Assembly (NCBI GenBank): GCA_017880905.1
Contig: JADGRO010000032.1
Coordinates: forward strand, 1-64,000
DNA from: Methylotenera sp.
GTDB lineage: Bacteria; Pseudomonadota; Gammaproteobacteria; Burkholderiales; Methylophilaceae
Length of the DNA stretch: 64,000 nucleotides
Direction of reading: 5' to 3'
Notes under the pieces: model-generated
Database searches by the model: none
What the model was told of the DNA's origin: nothing
Seen by the model: the letters and a program-made list of their open reading frames with translations, nothing else
Shown: piece by piece, positions 29,232 through 39,973 of the stretch
Numbering within the stretch: position 1 is the first letter of the stretch
Layout of the letters: every line of letters begins with the position of its first letter
Position numbers and translations under genes: made by a program

Positions 29232-30473
29232 ATGACCTTGCCTAAAAAATTACTCAAATCCACTAAGCTTTCCAACGTTTGTTACGATATTCGTGGCCCG
29301 GTGCTGCAACGCGCGCGTCAGATGGAAGACGATGGCATGCGTATTATTAAGCTCAACATTGGTAACCCCGGTGTATTCGGGCTGGATGTGCCCGATGAAA
29401 TGCAGCAGGACATCGTGCATAACATCAATAAAGCCGGTGTCTATACCGACTCTAAAGGTCTGTTCGAGCCGCGTAAGGCCATTATGCATTACACTCAAAA
29501 CAAGCACATTGCAGGCGTTACGGTGGATGATATTATCATCGGCAATGGTACTTCTGAGTTGATTGTGATGGCCATGCAGGCACTGGTAAACAATGGTGAC
29601 CAAGTGCTTATTCCGATGCCAGATTACCCATTATGGACAGCCGCAGTGACACTTGCCGGAGGTGCTGCACGCCATTATATATGTGATGAAGAATCAGGCT
29701 GGCTGCCTAATTTGAAGGATATTGAATCGAAAATTACCGCAAATACGCGCGGCATTGTGGTGATAAATCCGAACAATCCAACTGGCGCCCTATACCCTGT
29801 TGAAACACTTAAAGGCATTATAGACATTGCACGTCATCACGGCTTAGTTATTTTTGCCGACGAGATTTACGACAAAGTGTTGTATGACGGCAATACACAT
29901 GTATCGATGGCATCGCTTGCCAATGATGTGTTGTTTGTCACATTTAATGGCCTATCTAAAAATTACCGTGCTTGCGGTTATCGGGCTGGCTGGATGGTGG
30001 TTTCAGGCGATAAAGAATCCGCTAGTGATTACATTGAAGGCTTGAACATGCTAGCCAGCATGCGTCTTTGCGCCAATGTGCCAGGCCAATTGGCCATACA
30101 GACTGCACTTGGTGGCTATCAAAGTATCGATGATTTGGTCGCACCTACTGGCAGGCTTTGCAAGCAGCGCGATTTGGCATATGAGCTGCTAACGGCGATC
30201 CCGGGCGTGAGCTGCGTTAAACCTAAGGCAGCTTTGTATTTGTTTTTTAAGCTTGATCCAAAAATTTATCCGATTAAGGATGACCAGCAATTTATTCTAG
30301 ATTTATTGATTGAAGAAAAAGTATTGTTGGTGCAAGGCACAGGGTTTAATTGGAAGACGCCTGACCATTTCCGCGTGGTGTTTTTACCCAATGTGGATGA
30401 TTTAACCGAAGCGATGAAGCGTATCGCCAGATTTTTAGAAAATTACAGAAAAAAGCATGGAGCGAAAGTTTGA
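29232..30473 (+). CDS. alaA: Alanine transaminase AlaA type
   Basis: AlaA transfers the amino group of glutamate to pyruvate, the main alanine-forming reaction. The 413-residue class I aminotransferase resembles E. coli AlaA throughout: STKLSNVCYDIRGPVLQ, IGNGTSELIVMAMQAL, PDYPLWTAAV, NPNNPTGA and the PLP-lysine segment FNGLSKNYRACGYRAGW near residue 240. It starts the alaA-hom-thrC run typical of Betaproteobacteria, and its TGA overlaps the hom start codon. An aspartate-type aminotransferase role for threonine synthesis is a less likely alternative. Confidence 0.9.
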   Translation: MTLPKKLLKSTKLSNVCYDIRGPVLQRARQMEDDGMRIIKLNIGNPGVFGLDVPDEMQQDIVHNINKAGVYTDSKGLFEPRKAIMHYTQNKHIAGVTVDDIIIGNGTSELIVMAMQALVNNGDQVLIPMPDYPLWTAAVTLAGGAARHYICDEESGWLPNLKDIESKITANTRGIVVINPNNPTGALYPVETLKGIIDIARHHGLVIFADEIYDKVLYDGNTHVSMASLANDVLFVTFNGLSKNYRACGYRAGWMVVSGDKESASDYIEGLNMLASMRLCANVPGQLAIQTALGGYQSIDDLVAPTGRLCKQRDLAYELLTAIPGVSCVKPKAALYLFFKLDPKIYPIKDDQQFILDLLIEEKVLLVQGTGFNWKTPDHFRVVFLPNVDDLTEAMKRIARFLENYRKKHGAKV

Positions 30474-31783
30474 AGCAATTGAATGTAGGTTTGTTGGGTA
30501 TCGGCACTGTTGGCGGCGGTACTTATAGAGTATTAACGCGCAATGCAGAAGAAATCACACGCCGTACAGGCGTGGCGATTAAGGTGGTACAGGTCGCGGA
30601 TAAAAACGTTGAGCTTGCAAAAAAAGTGACTGGCGGTAATGTGGATATTACCGATGATGCCTTTGCCACGGTGAACAACCCCAATATAGACGTGGTTGTT
30701 GAGCTAATTGGCGGCTATACCTTAAGTAAACAATTGGTATTAAAAGCCATCGAAAACGGCAAGCACGTAGTGACTGCGAACAAGGCGCTGCTTGCCTTGC
30801 ATGGCAATGAGATTTTTGCAGCTGCGCAAGCTAAAGGTGTTATCGTTGCGTTTGAGGCGGCCGTAGCAGGCGGAATCCCCATTATTAAAGCACTACGAGA
30901 AGGCTTAGGCGCCAATAAAATTGAATGGGTGGCAGGTATTATCAATGGTACGACCAATTTTATTCTGACCGAAATGCGTGAAAAAGGCTTGGCATTTAAA
31001 GATGTGCTAGGCGAAGCGCAGCGTTTGGGTTATGCCGAAGCTGATCCAACCTTTGACGTAGAAGGCATAGACGCCGCACACAAATTGACCATCATGTCAG
31101 CAATTGCGTTTGGCATGCCAATGAAATTTGACCAGGCGTACACCGAAGGCATTACCAAGTTAGAACAAACTGACATTAAGTACGCGGAGGAACTAGGTTA
31201 TCGCGTGAAATTGCTTGGCATCACCAAGCGCACCGATGCTGGTGTTGAGTTGCGTGTGCATCCAACATTAATCTCGGAAAAACGTCTCATAGCAAACGTA
31301 AATGGTGCGATGAACGCGGTGGTAGTAATGGGTGATGCAGTCGGCCCAACGCTTTATTACGGTGCAGGTGCGGGTGCCGAGCCAACCGCCAGCGCGATAG
31401 TGGCCGATTTAATGGATACGGCACGTTTAAGTAATGCGACTGTAGAACAACGCGTGCCGTATTTGGCATTTCAACCCAATAGTGTGGCCGATTTGCCAAT
31501 ACTGCCTATCAGTGAAATCAACAGCGCATACTATTTGCGACTACGTGCTAGCGATAAGCCTGGTGTGCTCGCTGGAGTAACTAAAATTTTGGCTGACCGC
31601 AATATTTCGATTGATGCCTTGCTGCAAAAAGAGCCGGATGACAATGAAACTGAAGCTGATATTGTGATTTTGACGCATGTCACGGTTGAAAAAAATATGG
31701 ACGCAGGAATCACTGCAATTGAAGCGCTACCTGCGATTGTGGGCAAAGTGGTTAAGTTGCGCATGGAAGAATTAGGTAAGTAA
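30470..31783 (+). CDS. hom: Homoserine dehydrogenase
   Basis: Hom reduces aspartate semialdehyde to homoserine, the branch point to threonine and methionine. The 437-residue protein has the NAD(P) loop VGLLGIGTVGGGTY at the N-terminus, the catalytic core NGTTNFILTEM...YAEADPTFDVEGIDAAHK, and a C-terminal ACT domain (about 350-437) that normally gives feedback inhibition by threonine. The start is TTG at 30470, overlapping the alaA TGA, with GGAG seven bases upstream; no nearer ATG would keep the nucleotide-binding motif. thrC follows 12 bp later. Confidence 0.95.
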   Translation: MKQLNVGLLGIGTVGGGTYRVLTRNAEEITRRTGVAIKVVQVADKNVELAKKVTGGNVDITDDAFATVNNPNIDVVVELIGGYTLSKQLVLKAIENGKHVVTANKALLALHGNEIFAAAQAKGVIVAFEAAVAGGIPIIKALREGLGANKIEWVAGIINGTTNFILTEMREKGLAFKDVLGEAQRLGYAEADPTFDVEGIDAAHKLTIMSAIAFGMPMKFDQAYTEGITKLEQTDIKYAEELGYRVKLLGITKRTDAGVELRVHPTLISEKRLIANVNGAMNAVVVMGDAVGPTLYYGAGAGAEPTASAIVADLMDTARLSNATVEQRVPYLAFQPNSVADLPILPISEINSAYYLRLRASDKPGVLAGVTKILADRNISIDALLQKEPDDNETEADIVILTHVTVEKNMDAGITAIEALPAIVGKVVKLRMEELGK

Positions 31784-31795
31784 TTTAAAAGTAAT

Positions 31796-33217
31796 ATGAA
31801 ATACATCAGTACCCGCGGGCAATCGCCCGCACTTGATTTTAGTGAAATACTCCTCGGTGGCCTTGCGCCAGATGGCGGCTTGTATCTACCGGAATCTTAT
31901 CCACAATTTACTGATGCCGATTTAAGCGCTATGCGCAGCATGAATTATCGCGATTTGGCGTTTGCAATTTTAAGTCGCTTAATTGATGATATTCCAGCCG
32001 TTGATTTAAAAGCAATTATCGACAAAACGTATCGTGCTGATGTGTATAGTTTTGTCCGCAAAAGACAAAATGCGGAAGACATTACGCCCATACTTAAACT
32101 AGAAGATAACCTGTATTTGTTAAACCTTTCTAATGGGCCAACACTGGCATTTAAAGACTTGGCGATGCAGTTGCTTGGGAATTTTTTTGAATATGTTTTA
32201 GCTAAAAATGGTGAAACTACCAATATTTTGGGTGCAACCTCAGGCGATACGGGCAGCGCGGCAGAATACGCCATGCGCGGTAAAAAAGGGGTGTGTGTGT
32301 TTATGTTGTCGCCGCACAAAAAAATGAGCCGCTTTCAGACCGCCCAGATGTTCAGTTTGCAAGATGACAATATCTTTAACATCGCGGTAAATGGCGTGTT
32401 TGATGATTGCCAGGACATGGTGAAAGCAGTTTCTAACGATGCAGCGTTCAAGGCTAAGTATAAAATTGGCGCAGTGAATTCGATTAACTGGGGCCGCATC
32501 GTTGCGCAAGTGGTGTATTACTTTAAAGGCTACTTTGCTGTTACGCAAAATAATATGCAAAAGGTAAGCTTTGCCGTGCCATCAGGCAATTTTGGCAACG
32601 TCTGTGCAGGCCATGTCGCGCGAATGATGGGCTTGCCGATTGATAAATTGGTGGTGGCGACCAACGAAAATGATGTGCTGGATGATTTTTTTAAAACGGG
32701 TGTGTATCGCCCGCGTGGCTCGGCTAATACTTATCACACCAGTAGTCCTTCCATGGATATTAGCAAAGCTTCAAACTTTGAACGTTTTGTGTTTGATTTG
32801 GTTGGTAGAGATAGCGCTAAGGTACGTGAGCTCTGGGCGAGCGTCGATAAAGGCGGGGCGTTTGATATTAAATATCTCATGCCAAAACTGGCTGAATATG
32901 GCTTTGTATCAGGTAGCAGCAATCACGCTAATCGCATGCAAACCATATGCGAAACTAACAGCAAATATGGCGTAGTGATAGATACGCACACGGCAGATGG
33001 CTTGAAGGTTGCATTAGAATATAGAGAAGAAAATATCCCGATGGTAGTACTTGAAACCGCGTTGCCAGCCAAGTTTGAAGATGCGATTGCGGAAGCGCTA
33101 GGCCAAGCACCGGAGCGGCCAACAAGCTTAAAAGGCATTGAAGATTTGCTGCAAAAATTTACCGTGATGGATACTGATGTCACGGCGATAAAAGATTTTA
33201 TAGCGAAGCATTCATGA
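31796..33217 (+). CDS. thrC: Threonine synthase
   Basis: ThrC is PLP-dependent and converts O-phosphohomoserine to threonine. The 473-residue protein is of the longer proteobacterial/fungal type: it opens [33 protein letters not shown], carries the PLP lysine in [18 protein letters not shown], and has the phosphate-binding [11 protein letters not shown] loop. All are intact. It follows hom by 12 bp; ThrB, the intervening kinase, is not in the window. thyA starts 13 bp later, so the operon may continue. Confidence 0.95.
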   Translation: MKYISTRGQSPALDFSEILLGGLAPDGGLYLPESYPQFTDADLSAMRSMNYRDLAFAILSRLIDDIPAVDLKAIIDKTYRADVYSFVRKRQNAEDITPILKLEDNLYLLNLSNGPTLAFKDLAMQLLGNFFEYVLAKNGETTNILGATSGDTGSAAEYAMRGKKGVCVFMLSPHKKMSRFQTAQMFSLQDDNIFNIAVNGVFDDCQDMVKAVSNDAAFKAKYKIGAVNSINWGRIVAQVVYYFKGYFAVTQNNMQKVSFAVPSGNFGNVCAGHVARMMGLPIDKLVVATNENDVLDDFFKTGVYRPRGSANTYHTSSPSMDISKASNFERFVFDLVGRDSAKVRELWASVDKGGAFDIKYLMPKLAEYGFVSGSSNHANRMQTICETNSKYGVVIDTHTADGLKVALEYREENIPMVVLETALPAKFEDAIAEALGQAPERPTSLKGIEDLLQKFTVMDTDVTAIKDFIAKHS

Positions 33218-33230
33218 AACAGACTTTTTT

Positions 33231-34025
33231 ATGAAACAGTATTGCGATTTAATGCGCCATGTACTGGCACATGGAAATAAAAAAGAAGATCGTACAGGCA
33301 CGGGTACTTTGTCAGTATTTGGCTATCAAATGCGCTTTAATTTGGCGGATGGTTTCCCTTTGCTCACTACCAAAAAAGTGCATTTAAAATCTATTATTCA
33401 CGAACTGCTATGGTTTCTGCAAGGCAGTACCAACATTGCTTACCTGAAAGAAAACGGTGTACGTATTTGGGATGAATGGGCGGATGAAAATGGCAATTTA
33501 GGGCCTGTATATGGCTACCAATGGCGCAATTGGCCGAAGCCGGACGGCACACATATTGATCAAATTACCCAAGTAGTAAATGCGATCAAAAAGAACCCTG
33601 ATTCGCGTCGTTTGATTGTTTCTGCTTGGAACGTGGCCGATGTTGACCAAATGAAGTTGCCGCCTTGTCACGCGTTTTTTCAGTTTTATGTGGCCGATAG
33701 CAAATTGAGTTGCCAGTTGTATCAACGTAGCGCCGATATATTTTTAGGTGTACCGTTTAATATTGCCTCTTACGCGCTACTGACAATGATGGTAGCGCAA
33801 GTGTGCGGCTTAAAATTAGGTGATTTTGTGCATACGCTTGGCGATGCGCATATTTACACTAACCACATGGATCAAGTGAATGAACAGCTTTCACGTGAAC
33901 TACGCCCGCTATCGCAAATGAAAATCAGCCCAAATGTGAGCGATATTTTTAACTTTAAGTTTGAAGATTTTATGCTGGAAAATTACGACCCACACCCAGC
34001 CATTAAAGCGCCCGTTGCTGTTTGA
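33231..34025 (+). CDS. thyA: Thymidylate synthase
   Basis: ThyA methylates dUMP to dTMP using methylene-tetrahydrofolate, giving dihydrofolate. The 264-residue protein matches E. coli ThyA in length, with the nucleophile Cys146 in [12 protein letters not shown], the substrate arginines in [10 protein letters not shown] and [20 protein letters not shown], and the C-terminal [11 protein letters not shown]. folA, which recycles the dihydrofolate, follows at once, a logical pairing with glyA elsewhere in the window. Confidence 0.97.
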   Translation: MKQYCDLMRHVLAHGNKKEDRTGTGTLSVFGYQMRFNLADGFPLLTTKKVHLKSIIHELLWFLQGSTNIAYLKENGVRIWDEWADENGNLGPVYGYQWRNWPKPDGTHIDQITQVVNAIKKNPDSRRLIVSAWNVADVDQMKLPPCHAFFQFYVADSKLSCQLYQRSADIFLGVPFNIASYALLTMMVAQVCGLKLGDFVHTLGDAHIYTNHMDQVNEQLSRELRPLSQMKISPNVSDIFNFKFEDFMLENYDPHPAIKAPVAV

Positions 34026-34036
34026 AAAGTCGCGGT

Positions 34037-34522
34037 ATGAAAAGTAATCTTTCAGTAATTGTTGCTACTGCAAAAAATAATGTTATTGGCTACAACAACA
34101 CACTGCCGTGGCGCTTGCCCGAGGATTTAAAGCGCTTTAAAGCGCTTACCATGGGGCATCACATCATCATGGGGCGCAAAACTTATGAATCACTAGGACG
34201 CTTGTTGCCAGGTCGTACCATAGTTATTGTGACGAGAAATAAAGCTTATAAAGTAGAAGGCGCATTAATAGCAGAATCGCTAGAAGCGGCTATTGGACTA
34301 TGTGATGGCGATGCAGAACCTTTTTTAATTGGTGGTGCAGAGCTGTATCAAGAGGGCTTAAAATTGGCTACCAAGCTCTATATCACACAGATTCATGCTG
34401 AGTTTGTAGGCGATACGTTTTTTGAAGAAATTGATGCAGAGAAGTGGCAATTAAGTGAAAAAAAAGACCACGTTTCAGCGAATAGTCTTGAATATAGTGA
34501 TTTAGTTTATCTACGAAAATAG
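34037..34522 (+). CDS. folA: Dihydrofolate reductase
   Basis: FolA reduces dihydrofolate to tetrahydrofolate with NADPH. The 161-residue protein has SVIVATAKNNVIGYNNTLPWRLPEDLKRFK with the catalytic acidic residue in PEDL, the NADPH segment HHIIMGRKTYESLGRLLPGR and FLIGGAELYQEGL. I chose ATG 34037; a TTG 15 bases upstream overlapping the thyA stop is in frame but adds nothing conserved. The stop is 6 bp from the end of the convergent decarboxylase gene. Confidence 0.95.
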   Translation: MKSNLSVIVATAKNNVIGYNNTLPWRLPEDLKRFKALTMGHHIIMGRKTYESLGRLLPGRTIVIVTRNKAYKVEGALIAESLEAAIGLCDGDAEPFLIGGAELYQEGLKLATKLYITQIHAEFVGDTFFEEIDAEKWQLSEKKDHVSANSLEYSDLVYLRK

Positions 34523-34528
34523 ATCGCT

Positions 34529-36769
34529 TTACTGTCTAACGCAATCAACGTAGTACACGGGTTTGCCGTCCACCATTTCTTTCACTAAGCCGTGGTTATC
34601 GGTCTCAAAGCCAGGAAATTTTTCGTTAAATTCACGCGCAAATTTAAGGTAACTCACAATGACTTTGTTAAAGCGTTCGCCAGGAATTAACAGTGGAATA
34701 CCAGGAGGATAAGGCGTTAGCAGTACGGCTGTGACACGACCTTCCAAGTCATCAATCGGCACACGGTCAATTTCACGATGCGCCATTTTAGCAAACGCAT
34801 AGGTTGGTTTCATAGCGGGCACCATGTCAGATAAATACATTTCCGTGGTCAAACGCGCAATATCGTTGGCTTTATAAACAGCATGAATTTGGTCGCATAA
34901 GTCGCGCAAACCCACTTTTTCGTAACGTGGTTGTTTTTGAATGAACTCAGGCAATACTTTCCAAAGCGGTTGGTTCTTGTCGTAATCATCTTTAAATTGC
35001 TGTAAGGCTGCTACCATGGTATTCCAGCGACCTTTGGTGATGCCTATAGTGAACATGATAAAGAACGAGTAAAGCCCGGTTTTCTCAACAATAACACCGT
35101 GTTCAGCTAAATATTTGGTGACGATAGCAGCAGGAATTCCAAATTTATCAGAGAAGTCACCTTTAATATCTAGGCCTGGCGTAATAATGGTTGCCTTGAT
35201 AGGGTCCAGCATGTTGAATCCTTCGGCTAAATTGCCAAATCCATGCCAATCTTCATTCGCTTTTAGCATCCATGCATCGCGCTCTTCGAGACCTTCTTCT
35301 GATAAATCATCAGGCCCCCATACCTTAAACCACCATTCCGCACCCCATTCTTCGTCTACTTTGCGCATGGCGCGCCGGAAGTCCAAAGCTTCCATCAGTG
35401 ATTCTTCTACTAAAACTGTACCACCCGGCGCCTCCATCATGGCTGCCGCGACATCACAACTAGCAATAATCGAATATTGTGGGCTTGTCGAGGTGTGCAT
35501 TAGATAAGCTTCGTTGAATACGTCACGATCCAAGCGGTTATTCTCAGCATCCTGCACCAAGATTTGTGAAGCCTGACTTAAACCAGCAAGTAGCTTGTGT
35601 GTAGATTGGGTTGAAAAGATCATGCTTTCCTTGCAGCGGGGGCGTTCCGCACCAATGGCATGGTAATCGCCATAAAAGTCATGGAAAGTAGCATGCGGCA
35701 ACCAAGCTTCATCAAAGTGCAGGGTGTCGATTTTTCCATCAAGCATTTCCTTAATCTCTTCCACGTTATAAAGTACGCCATCGTAGGTAGATTGTGTAAT
35801 CGTCAACACGCGCGGCTTGGCTTTTTTATCCGTGATAAATGGGTTGCGGTCGATTTTCTTCTGAATATTTTTCCATTCAAATTCACTTTTAGGAATCGGT
35901 CCAATAATACCAAAATGATTGCGTGTAGGCATCAAGAAGACAGGAATCGCTCCAGTCATAATAATCGAGTGCAACACGGACTTATGGCAGTTACGGTCAA
36001 CAATCACTATGTCGCCTGGAGCGACAGTTGAGTTCCACACAATTTTGTTGGATGTTGACGTACCGTTAGTAACAAAATACAAATGGTCGCAATTGTAAAT
36101 GCGTGCTGCATTACGCTCAGAAGCTGCTACAGGGCCCGTATGGTCGAGCAGTTGGCCAAGCTCATCTACTGCGTTACAAACGTCTGCACGCAGCATATTT
36201 TCGCCAAAAAACTGGTGAAACATCTGCCCAACCGGTGATTTTAAAAACGCAACGCCACCAGAATGCCCAGGGCAATGCCAAGAGTATGAGCCATCCGCAG
36301 CATATTCGGTCAAAGCTTTAAAAAATGGTGGAGCCAAGCTATCTAAATAAGTACGTGCTTCACGTAAAATATAGCGCGCAACGAACTCTGGTGTATCTTC
36401 ATGCATGTGAATAAAACCGTTGAGTTCACGTAAAATCTCATTTGGAATATGACGTGAAGTGCGTGTTTCGCCATGTAAAAAGATAGGAATTTCTTCGTTA
36501 CGATAGCGTATTTCATCCACGAATTTACGTAGTTGATCTAGCGCTTCTGGTGATTCCTCCGCAATCTCTTCGTCATCAATTGAAAGAATAAACGCTGAAG
36601 CGCGGCTTTGCTGCTGTGCGAACGAGGTGAGATCGCCGTAGCTCGTCACGCCTAGCACTTCAAACCCCTCGTCTTCTATGGCTTTGGCGAGTACGCGGAT
36701 GCCTAGGCCTGAAGCGTTTTCAGACCTAAAGTCTTCGTCGATAATGACTACAGGAAAGCGAAATTTCAT
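34529..36769 (-). CDS. Orn/Lys/Arg decarboxylase (prokaryotic wing-domain type)
   Basis: This 746-residue PLP enzyme has an N-terminal flavodoxin-like wing domain (about 1-130), the PLP core with the Schiff-base lysine in FSTQSTHKLLAGLSQ (Lys392) and the cofactor aspartate in HFDEAW, and a C-terminal domain. It decarboxylates ornithine, lysine or arginine to the diamine (putrescine, cadaverine or agmatine). Residues that fix the substrate cannot be judged without an alignment. There is no adjacent antiporter gene (cadB/potE/adiC), so a biosynthetic polyamine role is more likely than acid resistance. dcd lies 13 bp upstream on the same strand and may be co-transcribed. Confidence 0.88.
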   Translation of the reverse strand: MKFRFPVVIIDEDFRSENASGLGIRVLAKAIEDEGFEVLGVTSYGDLTSFAQQQSRASAFILSIDDEEIAEESPEALDQLRKFVDEIRYRNEEIPIFLHGETRTSRHIPNEILRELNGFIHMHEDTPEFVARYILREARTYLDSLAPPFFKALTEYAADGSYSWHCPGHSGGVAFLKSPVGQMFHQFFGENMLRADVCNAVDELGQLLDHTGPVAASERNAARIYNCDHLYFVTNGTSTSNKIVWNSTVAPGDIVIVDRNCHKSVLHSIIMTGAIPVFLMPTRNHFGIIGPIPKSEFEWKNIQKKIDRNPFITDKKAKPRVLTITQSTYDGVLYNVEEIKEMLDGKIDTLHFDEAWLPHATFHDFYGDYHAIGAERPRCKESMIFSTQSTHKLLAGLSQASQILVQDAENNRLDRDVFNEAYLMHTSTSPQYSIIASCDVAAAMMEAPGGTVLVEESLMEALDFRRAMRKVDEEWGAEWWFKVWGPDDLSEEGLEERDAWMLKANEDWHGFGNLAEGFNMLDPIKATIITPGLDIKGDFSDKFGIPAAIVTKYLAEHGVIVEKTGLYSFFIMFTIGITKGRWNTMVAALQQFKDDYDKNQPLWKVLPEFIQKQPRYEKVGLRDLCDQIHAVYKANDIARLTTEMYLSDMVPAMKPTYAFAKMAHREIDRVPIDDLEGRVTAVLLTPYPPGIPLLIPGERFNKVIVSYLKFAREFNEKFPGFETDNHGLVKEMVDGKPVYYVDCVRQ

Positions 36770-36782
36770 TTAATTTCCTTAA

Positions 36783-37358
36783 TTAAATCTTAGGTAAAGT
36801 CACGCCAACTTGCCCCTGATATTTTCCGCCACGATCTTTGTAGCTGGTTTCGCACACGTCGTCGTCGTCCGCCTCAAAAAACAGCACTTGCGCACAACCC
36901 TCATTGGCGTAGATTTTGGCCGGTAGTGGCGTTGTGTTACTGAACTCAAGTGTGACAAAGCCTTCCCATTCCGGTTCAAATGGTGTCACATTCACAATAA
37001 TGCCACAACGCGCATAGGTCGATTTGCCTAAGCAGATTGTCAATACATTACGTGGAATGCGAAAGTACTCCACAGTGCGAGCTAGCGCAAAAGAATTTGG
37101 CGGAATAATGCAAAAATCTGCATTCACCTCCACAAAAGAACTCGGGTCGAAATTTTTTGGGTCAACAATGGTGCTATTGAGGTTGGTAAAGAGTTTAAAT
37201 TCCTTGCTACAGCGGATATCGTAGCCATAGCTAGAAGTGCCATATGACACCATGCGCTGGCCATTCGCAGATTGTTTCACCTGGTTTGCCTCAAATGGCT
37301 CTATCATGCCGTGCTGCAGAGCCATGCGTCGTATCCATTTATCTGATTTTATACTCAT
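36783..37358 (-). CDS. dcd: dCTP deaminase
   Basis: Dcd deaminates dCTP to dUTP, feeding dTMP synthesis with dUTPase and the nearby ThyA. The 191-residue trimeric-fold protein begins [13 protein letters not shown] and has [53 protein letters not shown] with the catalytic glutamate, and a C-terminal [11 protein letters not shown] loop that closes over the nucleotide. It is complete and lies between the zwf terminator and the decarboxylase gene. Confidence 0.95.
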   Translation of the reverse strand: MSIKSDKWIRRMALQHGMIEPFEANQVKQSANGQRMVSYGTSSYGYDIRCSKEFKLFTNLNSTIVDPKNFDPSSFVEVNADFCIIPPNSFALARTVEYFRIPRNVLTICLGKSTYARCGIIVNVTPFEPEWEGFVTLEFSNTTPLPAKIYANEGCAQVLFFEADDDDVCETSYKDRGGKYQGQVGVTLPKI

Positions 37359-37393
37359 AATTTAGTACTCATACTTACTTATAAATTCAAGAT

Positions 37394-37421
37394 AAAAAGC
37401 GGAGTTAAAACCCCGCTTTTT
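37394..37421 (-). terminator. Intrinsic terminator after zwf
   Basis: AAAAAGCGG pairs with CCGCTTTTT around a ten-base loop. It lies 47 bp after the zwf stop in the direction of zwf transcription and just before dcd. The A and T tracts make it potentially bidirectional. Confidence 0.8.
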
Positions 37422-37467
37422 AGTTAATGCGCATGATAGCAACAAATCGCAAACTGTTTGCAATTAT

Positions 37468-38973
37468 TTAGTGCTTATCGCCACCTAATTCAATGCTATA
37501 ACGCCAAAATTGATCTTTAGATTCAAAAATAATACTTGATTCCTCTGGATCACGGCTACCAGCACGGTACTGATGCACAGGCTTTTTGTCGGCTGCCCAA
37601 GCTTTCACTACTGGGTCAACCAAACGCCATTGCGCCTCTACCTCGCTGATATGCAAATATAGCGAGGGGTCGCCTTCCATTAGGTTTAACATCAATGCCT
37701 CGTAAGAATCGATGGTTTCATCGTCATGTTGACGCTGCGGAGCATCAATACTTAAAGTACGCGTGGCAATATCCAAGCCCGGAATTTTAGATTCGATTTC
37801 CATTTTGATGCATTCACGCGGTTGAATATTGAGCGTGAGCCAGTTTTGGTGCTGATCTGTTACCAATTGCATGGGTGCTTGCTTAAAACGTATTGAAATC
37901 CCCGTGTTACCCTCATGCATGCGCTTGGCAGTGCGCACGTAGAAAGGCACGCCTTTCCAGCGTGGATTATCTATAAAAAGTTTCAAAGCGGCATAAGTTT
38001 CAGTCACGCTTTCTGTCACTCCTTCTTTAGCTAGTTCTTCTAGATAACCATGCACGTTTTCGCCATGTCCATCGGCAACACATACGCGGCCAGCTGCATA
38101 TTGTGCACGGAAGGCATGTTTGTTAAGGTCATTCACAGGAATAGGGCGAATAGATTCGAGCAGCTTGATTTTTTCAGCACGGATGTTTTGTGGACTTAAA
38201 TCTTCAGGTTTTTCCATTGCAACCAGCGCCAGTGTTTGCAGTAGGTGGCTTTGGATCATATCGCACAGGGCGCCAGTACTATCATAGAACTTGGTGCGAT
38301 CGCCCACACCTAAAATTTCGTTATTGGTAATTTGTACATGGTCAATATATTGATTGTTCCAAATTGGTTCAAACATCGCATTCGTAAAGCGTGTAAACAT
38401 CACATTTTGCAGTGCAGATTTACCCAAATAATGGTCAATACGGTAGATCTGACTCTCTTTTAAGTGCTTGCTGATTTTCGCTTGCAAATCTTGTGCGCTT
38501 TGTAAATCGGTACCAAACGGTTTTTCAATTAGCACACGACGCCAATACTTGCTTTCATCTAGCAAACCCACGCCTGAAAGCTGCTCTACTACCAGCGCAA
38601 AATCAGTCGGCCGCACTGATAAAAAGTAAGCCAGATTTTGTGGAAATACCTTTTCATTTGATAGTGTCGCTTTCATTTTGTTGAAAGCATCAGGATCAGT
38701 CGGTGCGTTGGTGTGATAAAAGTTGCGTGCAATAAAGCGCTCAAATATTTTTTGGTCGTAACCATTTTTAAATTTGGCATCCAACATGCCTTTAATGTCG
38801 GTGCGCCACGCATCAAGTACTACCTCTTGGCGACCAACAGATAAAATTTTCATCTCATCAGGCAAGCGACCAAGCATGTCTAAGCGAAACAACCCTGGCA
38901 TAAGTTTAACGCGCGACAGATTACCGTTCGCGCCAAATAACACTAGGGTGCAAGGATCAATTTTTTTAGTCAT
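37468..38973 (-). CDS. zwf: Glucose-6-phosphate 1-dehydrogenase
   Basis: Zwf oxidises glucose-6-phosphate to 6-phosphogluconolactone and reduces NAD(P). In Methylophilaceae it feeds the dissimilatory RuMP cycle that oxidises formaldehyde. The 501-residue protein has the nucleotide loop TLVLFGANGNLSR, the active-site segment YRIDHYLGKSALQNVMFTR with the catalytic His, and EKPFGTDLQSA. The start ATG at 38973 is next to an AT-rich spacer that must hold its promoter. pgl, the next enzyme, lies 1.1 kb away on the other strand; gnd is not in the window. Confidence 0.96.
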   Translation of the reverse strand: MTKKIDPCTLVLFGANGNLSRVKLMPGLFRLDMLGRLPDEMKILSVGRQEVVLDAWRTDIKGMLDAKFKNGYDQKIFERFIARNFYHTNAPTDPDAFNKMKATLSNEKVFPQNLAYFLSVRPTDFALVVEQLSGVGLLDESKYWRRVLIEKPFGTDLQSAQDLQAKISKHLKESQIYRIDHYLGKSALQNVMFTRFTNAMFEPIWNNQYIDHVQITNNEILGVGDRTKFYDSTGALCDMIQSHLLQTLALVAMEKPEDLSPQNIRAEKIKLLESIRPIPVNDLNKHAFRAQYAAGRVCVADGHGENVHGYLEELAKEGVTESVTETYAALKLFIDNPRWKGVPFYVRTAKRMHEGNTGISIRFKQAPMQLVTDQHQNWLTLNIQPRECIKMEIESKIPGLDIATRTLSIDAPQRQHDDETIDSYEALMLNLMEGDPSLYLHISEVEAQWRLVDPVVKAWAADKKPVHQYRAGSRDPEESSIIFESKDQFWRYSIELGGDKH

Positions 38974-39181
38974 TCAATATCTTCAAAAAAGTTGTAATAT
39001 AAGCACAATTGTAGGTAGCCAATTGCAAATTGTTTATTAATGATAGCAAAAATATTCAATTAAAAAGCACCAATAAAAGCACTTATAGCATTGTACTTCT
39101 GCGATTTTAAATAGAAGTAAATAAAATTATAAATATACTATATGTTATGGTTAAGTTGCTTGTGAACAAAGTAGGCAGTGA

Positions 39182-39973
39182 TTAATGGCGGCTTTCAGCT
39201 GGCGCGCTATCCGATTGCATATCAAGGTCACCCCAGCCTAGACGTCTATGGAATAGCTCAAGCAGCAATATCCAGCTTTGCAGTGCTAGTGCTGGATCAT
39301 AGCGATGACCCTCGTCGCGCATAAAGGCATGTTGGCCATTAAATTCGTGCCAGGTATAGCGCGTGCCCACTTCATCTAAGCGGGCTTTAATCATATTACG
39401 GCCTTCCAGCGGCACATGTGGGTCTTGGCGCCCCCAAATATGCAGTAGCTCGCCTTTGATTTCGCTGGCTCTTTCTAAGGAGTTATCATTTTTGCCATAA
39501 CCCAAGCCTTTTTTGTGGATATCAGTCGCGTAAAAACATACTGCGGCCAACACTTCAGGGTTCATGGCGGCTCGAAAAGCCAAGTGTCCGCCCACACAAA
39601 TACCCATTACTCCTAAACGGCCGGTGCAATCTTCGCGTGATTTTAAATATTTCAGCATGGTGCGTGCATCGCTGTCATAAGACGAGAGTTCTTTGGTGAT
39701 TTTGTGTGCATTCCCGCGTGTGGTGCCTTCCTCGTCGTAAGGGATGACCGAGCCAGCAGGCTCAAGCTCGTGATAAATTTCTGGGCAGGTGACGATGAAA
39801 CCATGACCAGCCAACATTGCAGCGGTGCGGCGTATAGGGCCAGTGACCTGAAATATTTCAGAATACATCAATACACCGGCGTATTTCCCTGGTGCGACGG
39901 GGCGAAAAATATGCGCGCGCATGTCGCCAGTTGGGGTGTCAATATTCACAATTTCGTCGTCTTTAATCAGCAT
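39182..39973 (-). CDS. Dienelactone hydrolase family protein
   Basis: The 263-residue alpha/beta hydrolase has the dienelactone hydrolase residues Glu39 (YSEIF), Cys126 in GICVGGH, Asp184 in WGRQDPHVP and His215 in GQHAFM. The substrate is unknown; broad esterase or lactonase activity is plausible. I chose ATG 39971-39973, with AGGA seven bases upstream; the frame extends 41 codons further but that part is His-rich, non-conserved and spans the likely promoter (TTGTAT, 17 bp, TTATTA). It lies between zwf and the divergent pgl. A link to sugar lactones is tempting but unproven. Confidence 0.85.
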   Translation of the reverse strand: MLIKDDEIVNIDTPTGDMRAHIFRPVAPGKYAGVLMYSEIFQVTGPIRRTAAMLAGHGFIVTCPEIYHELEPAGSVIPYDEEGTTRGNAHKITKELSSYDSDARTMLKYLKSREDCTGRLGVMGICVGGHLAFRAAMNPEVLAAVCFYATDIHKKGLGYGKNDNSLERASEIKGELLHIWGRQDPHVPLEGRNMIKARLDEVGTRYTWHEFNGQHAFMRDEGHRYDPALALQSWILLLELFHRRLGWGDLDMQSDSAPAESRH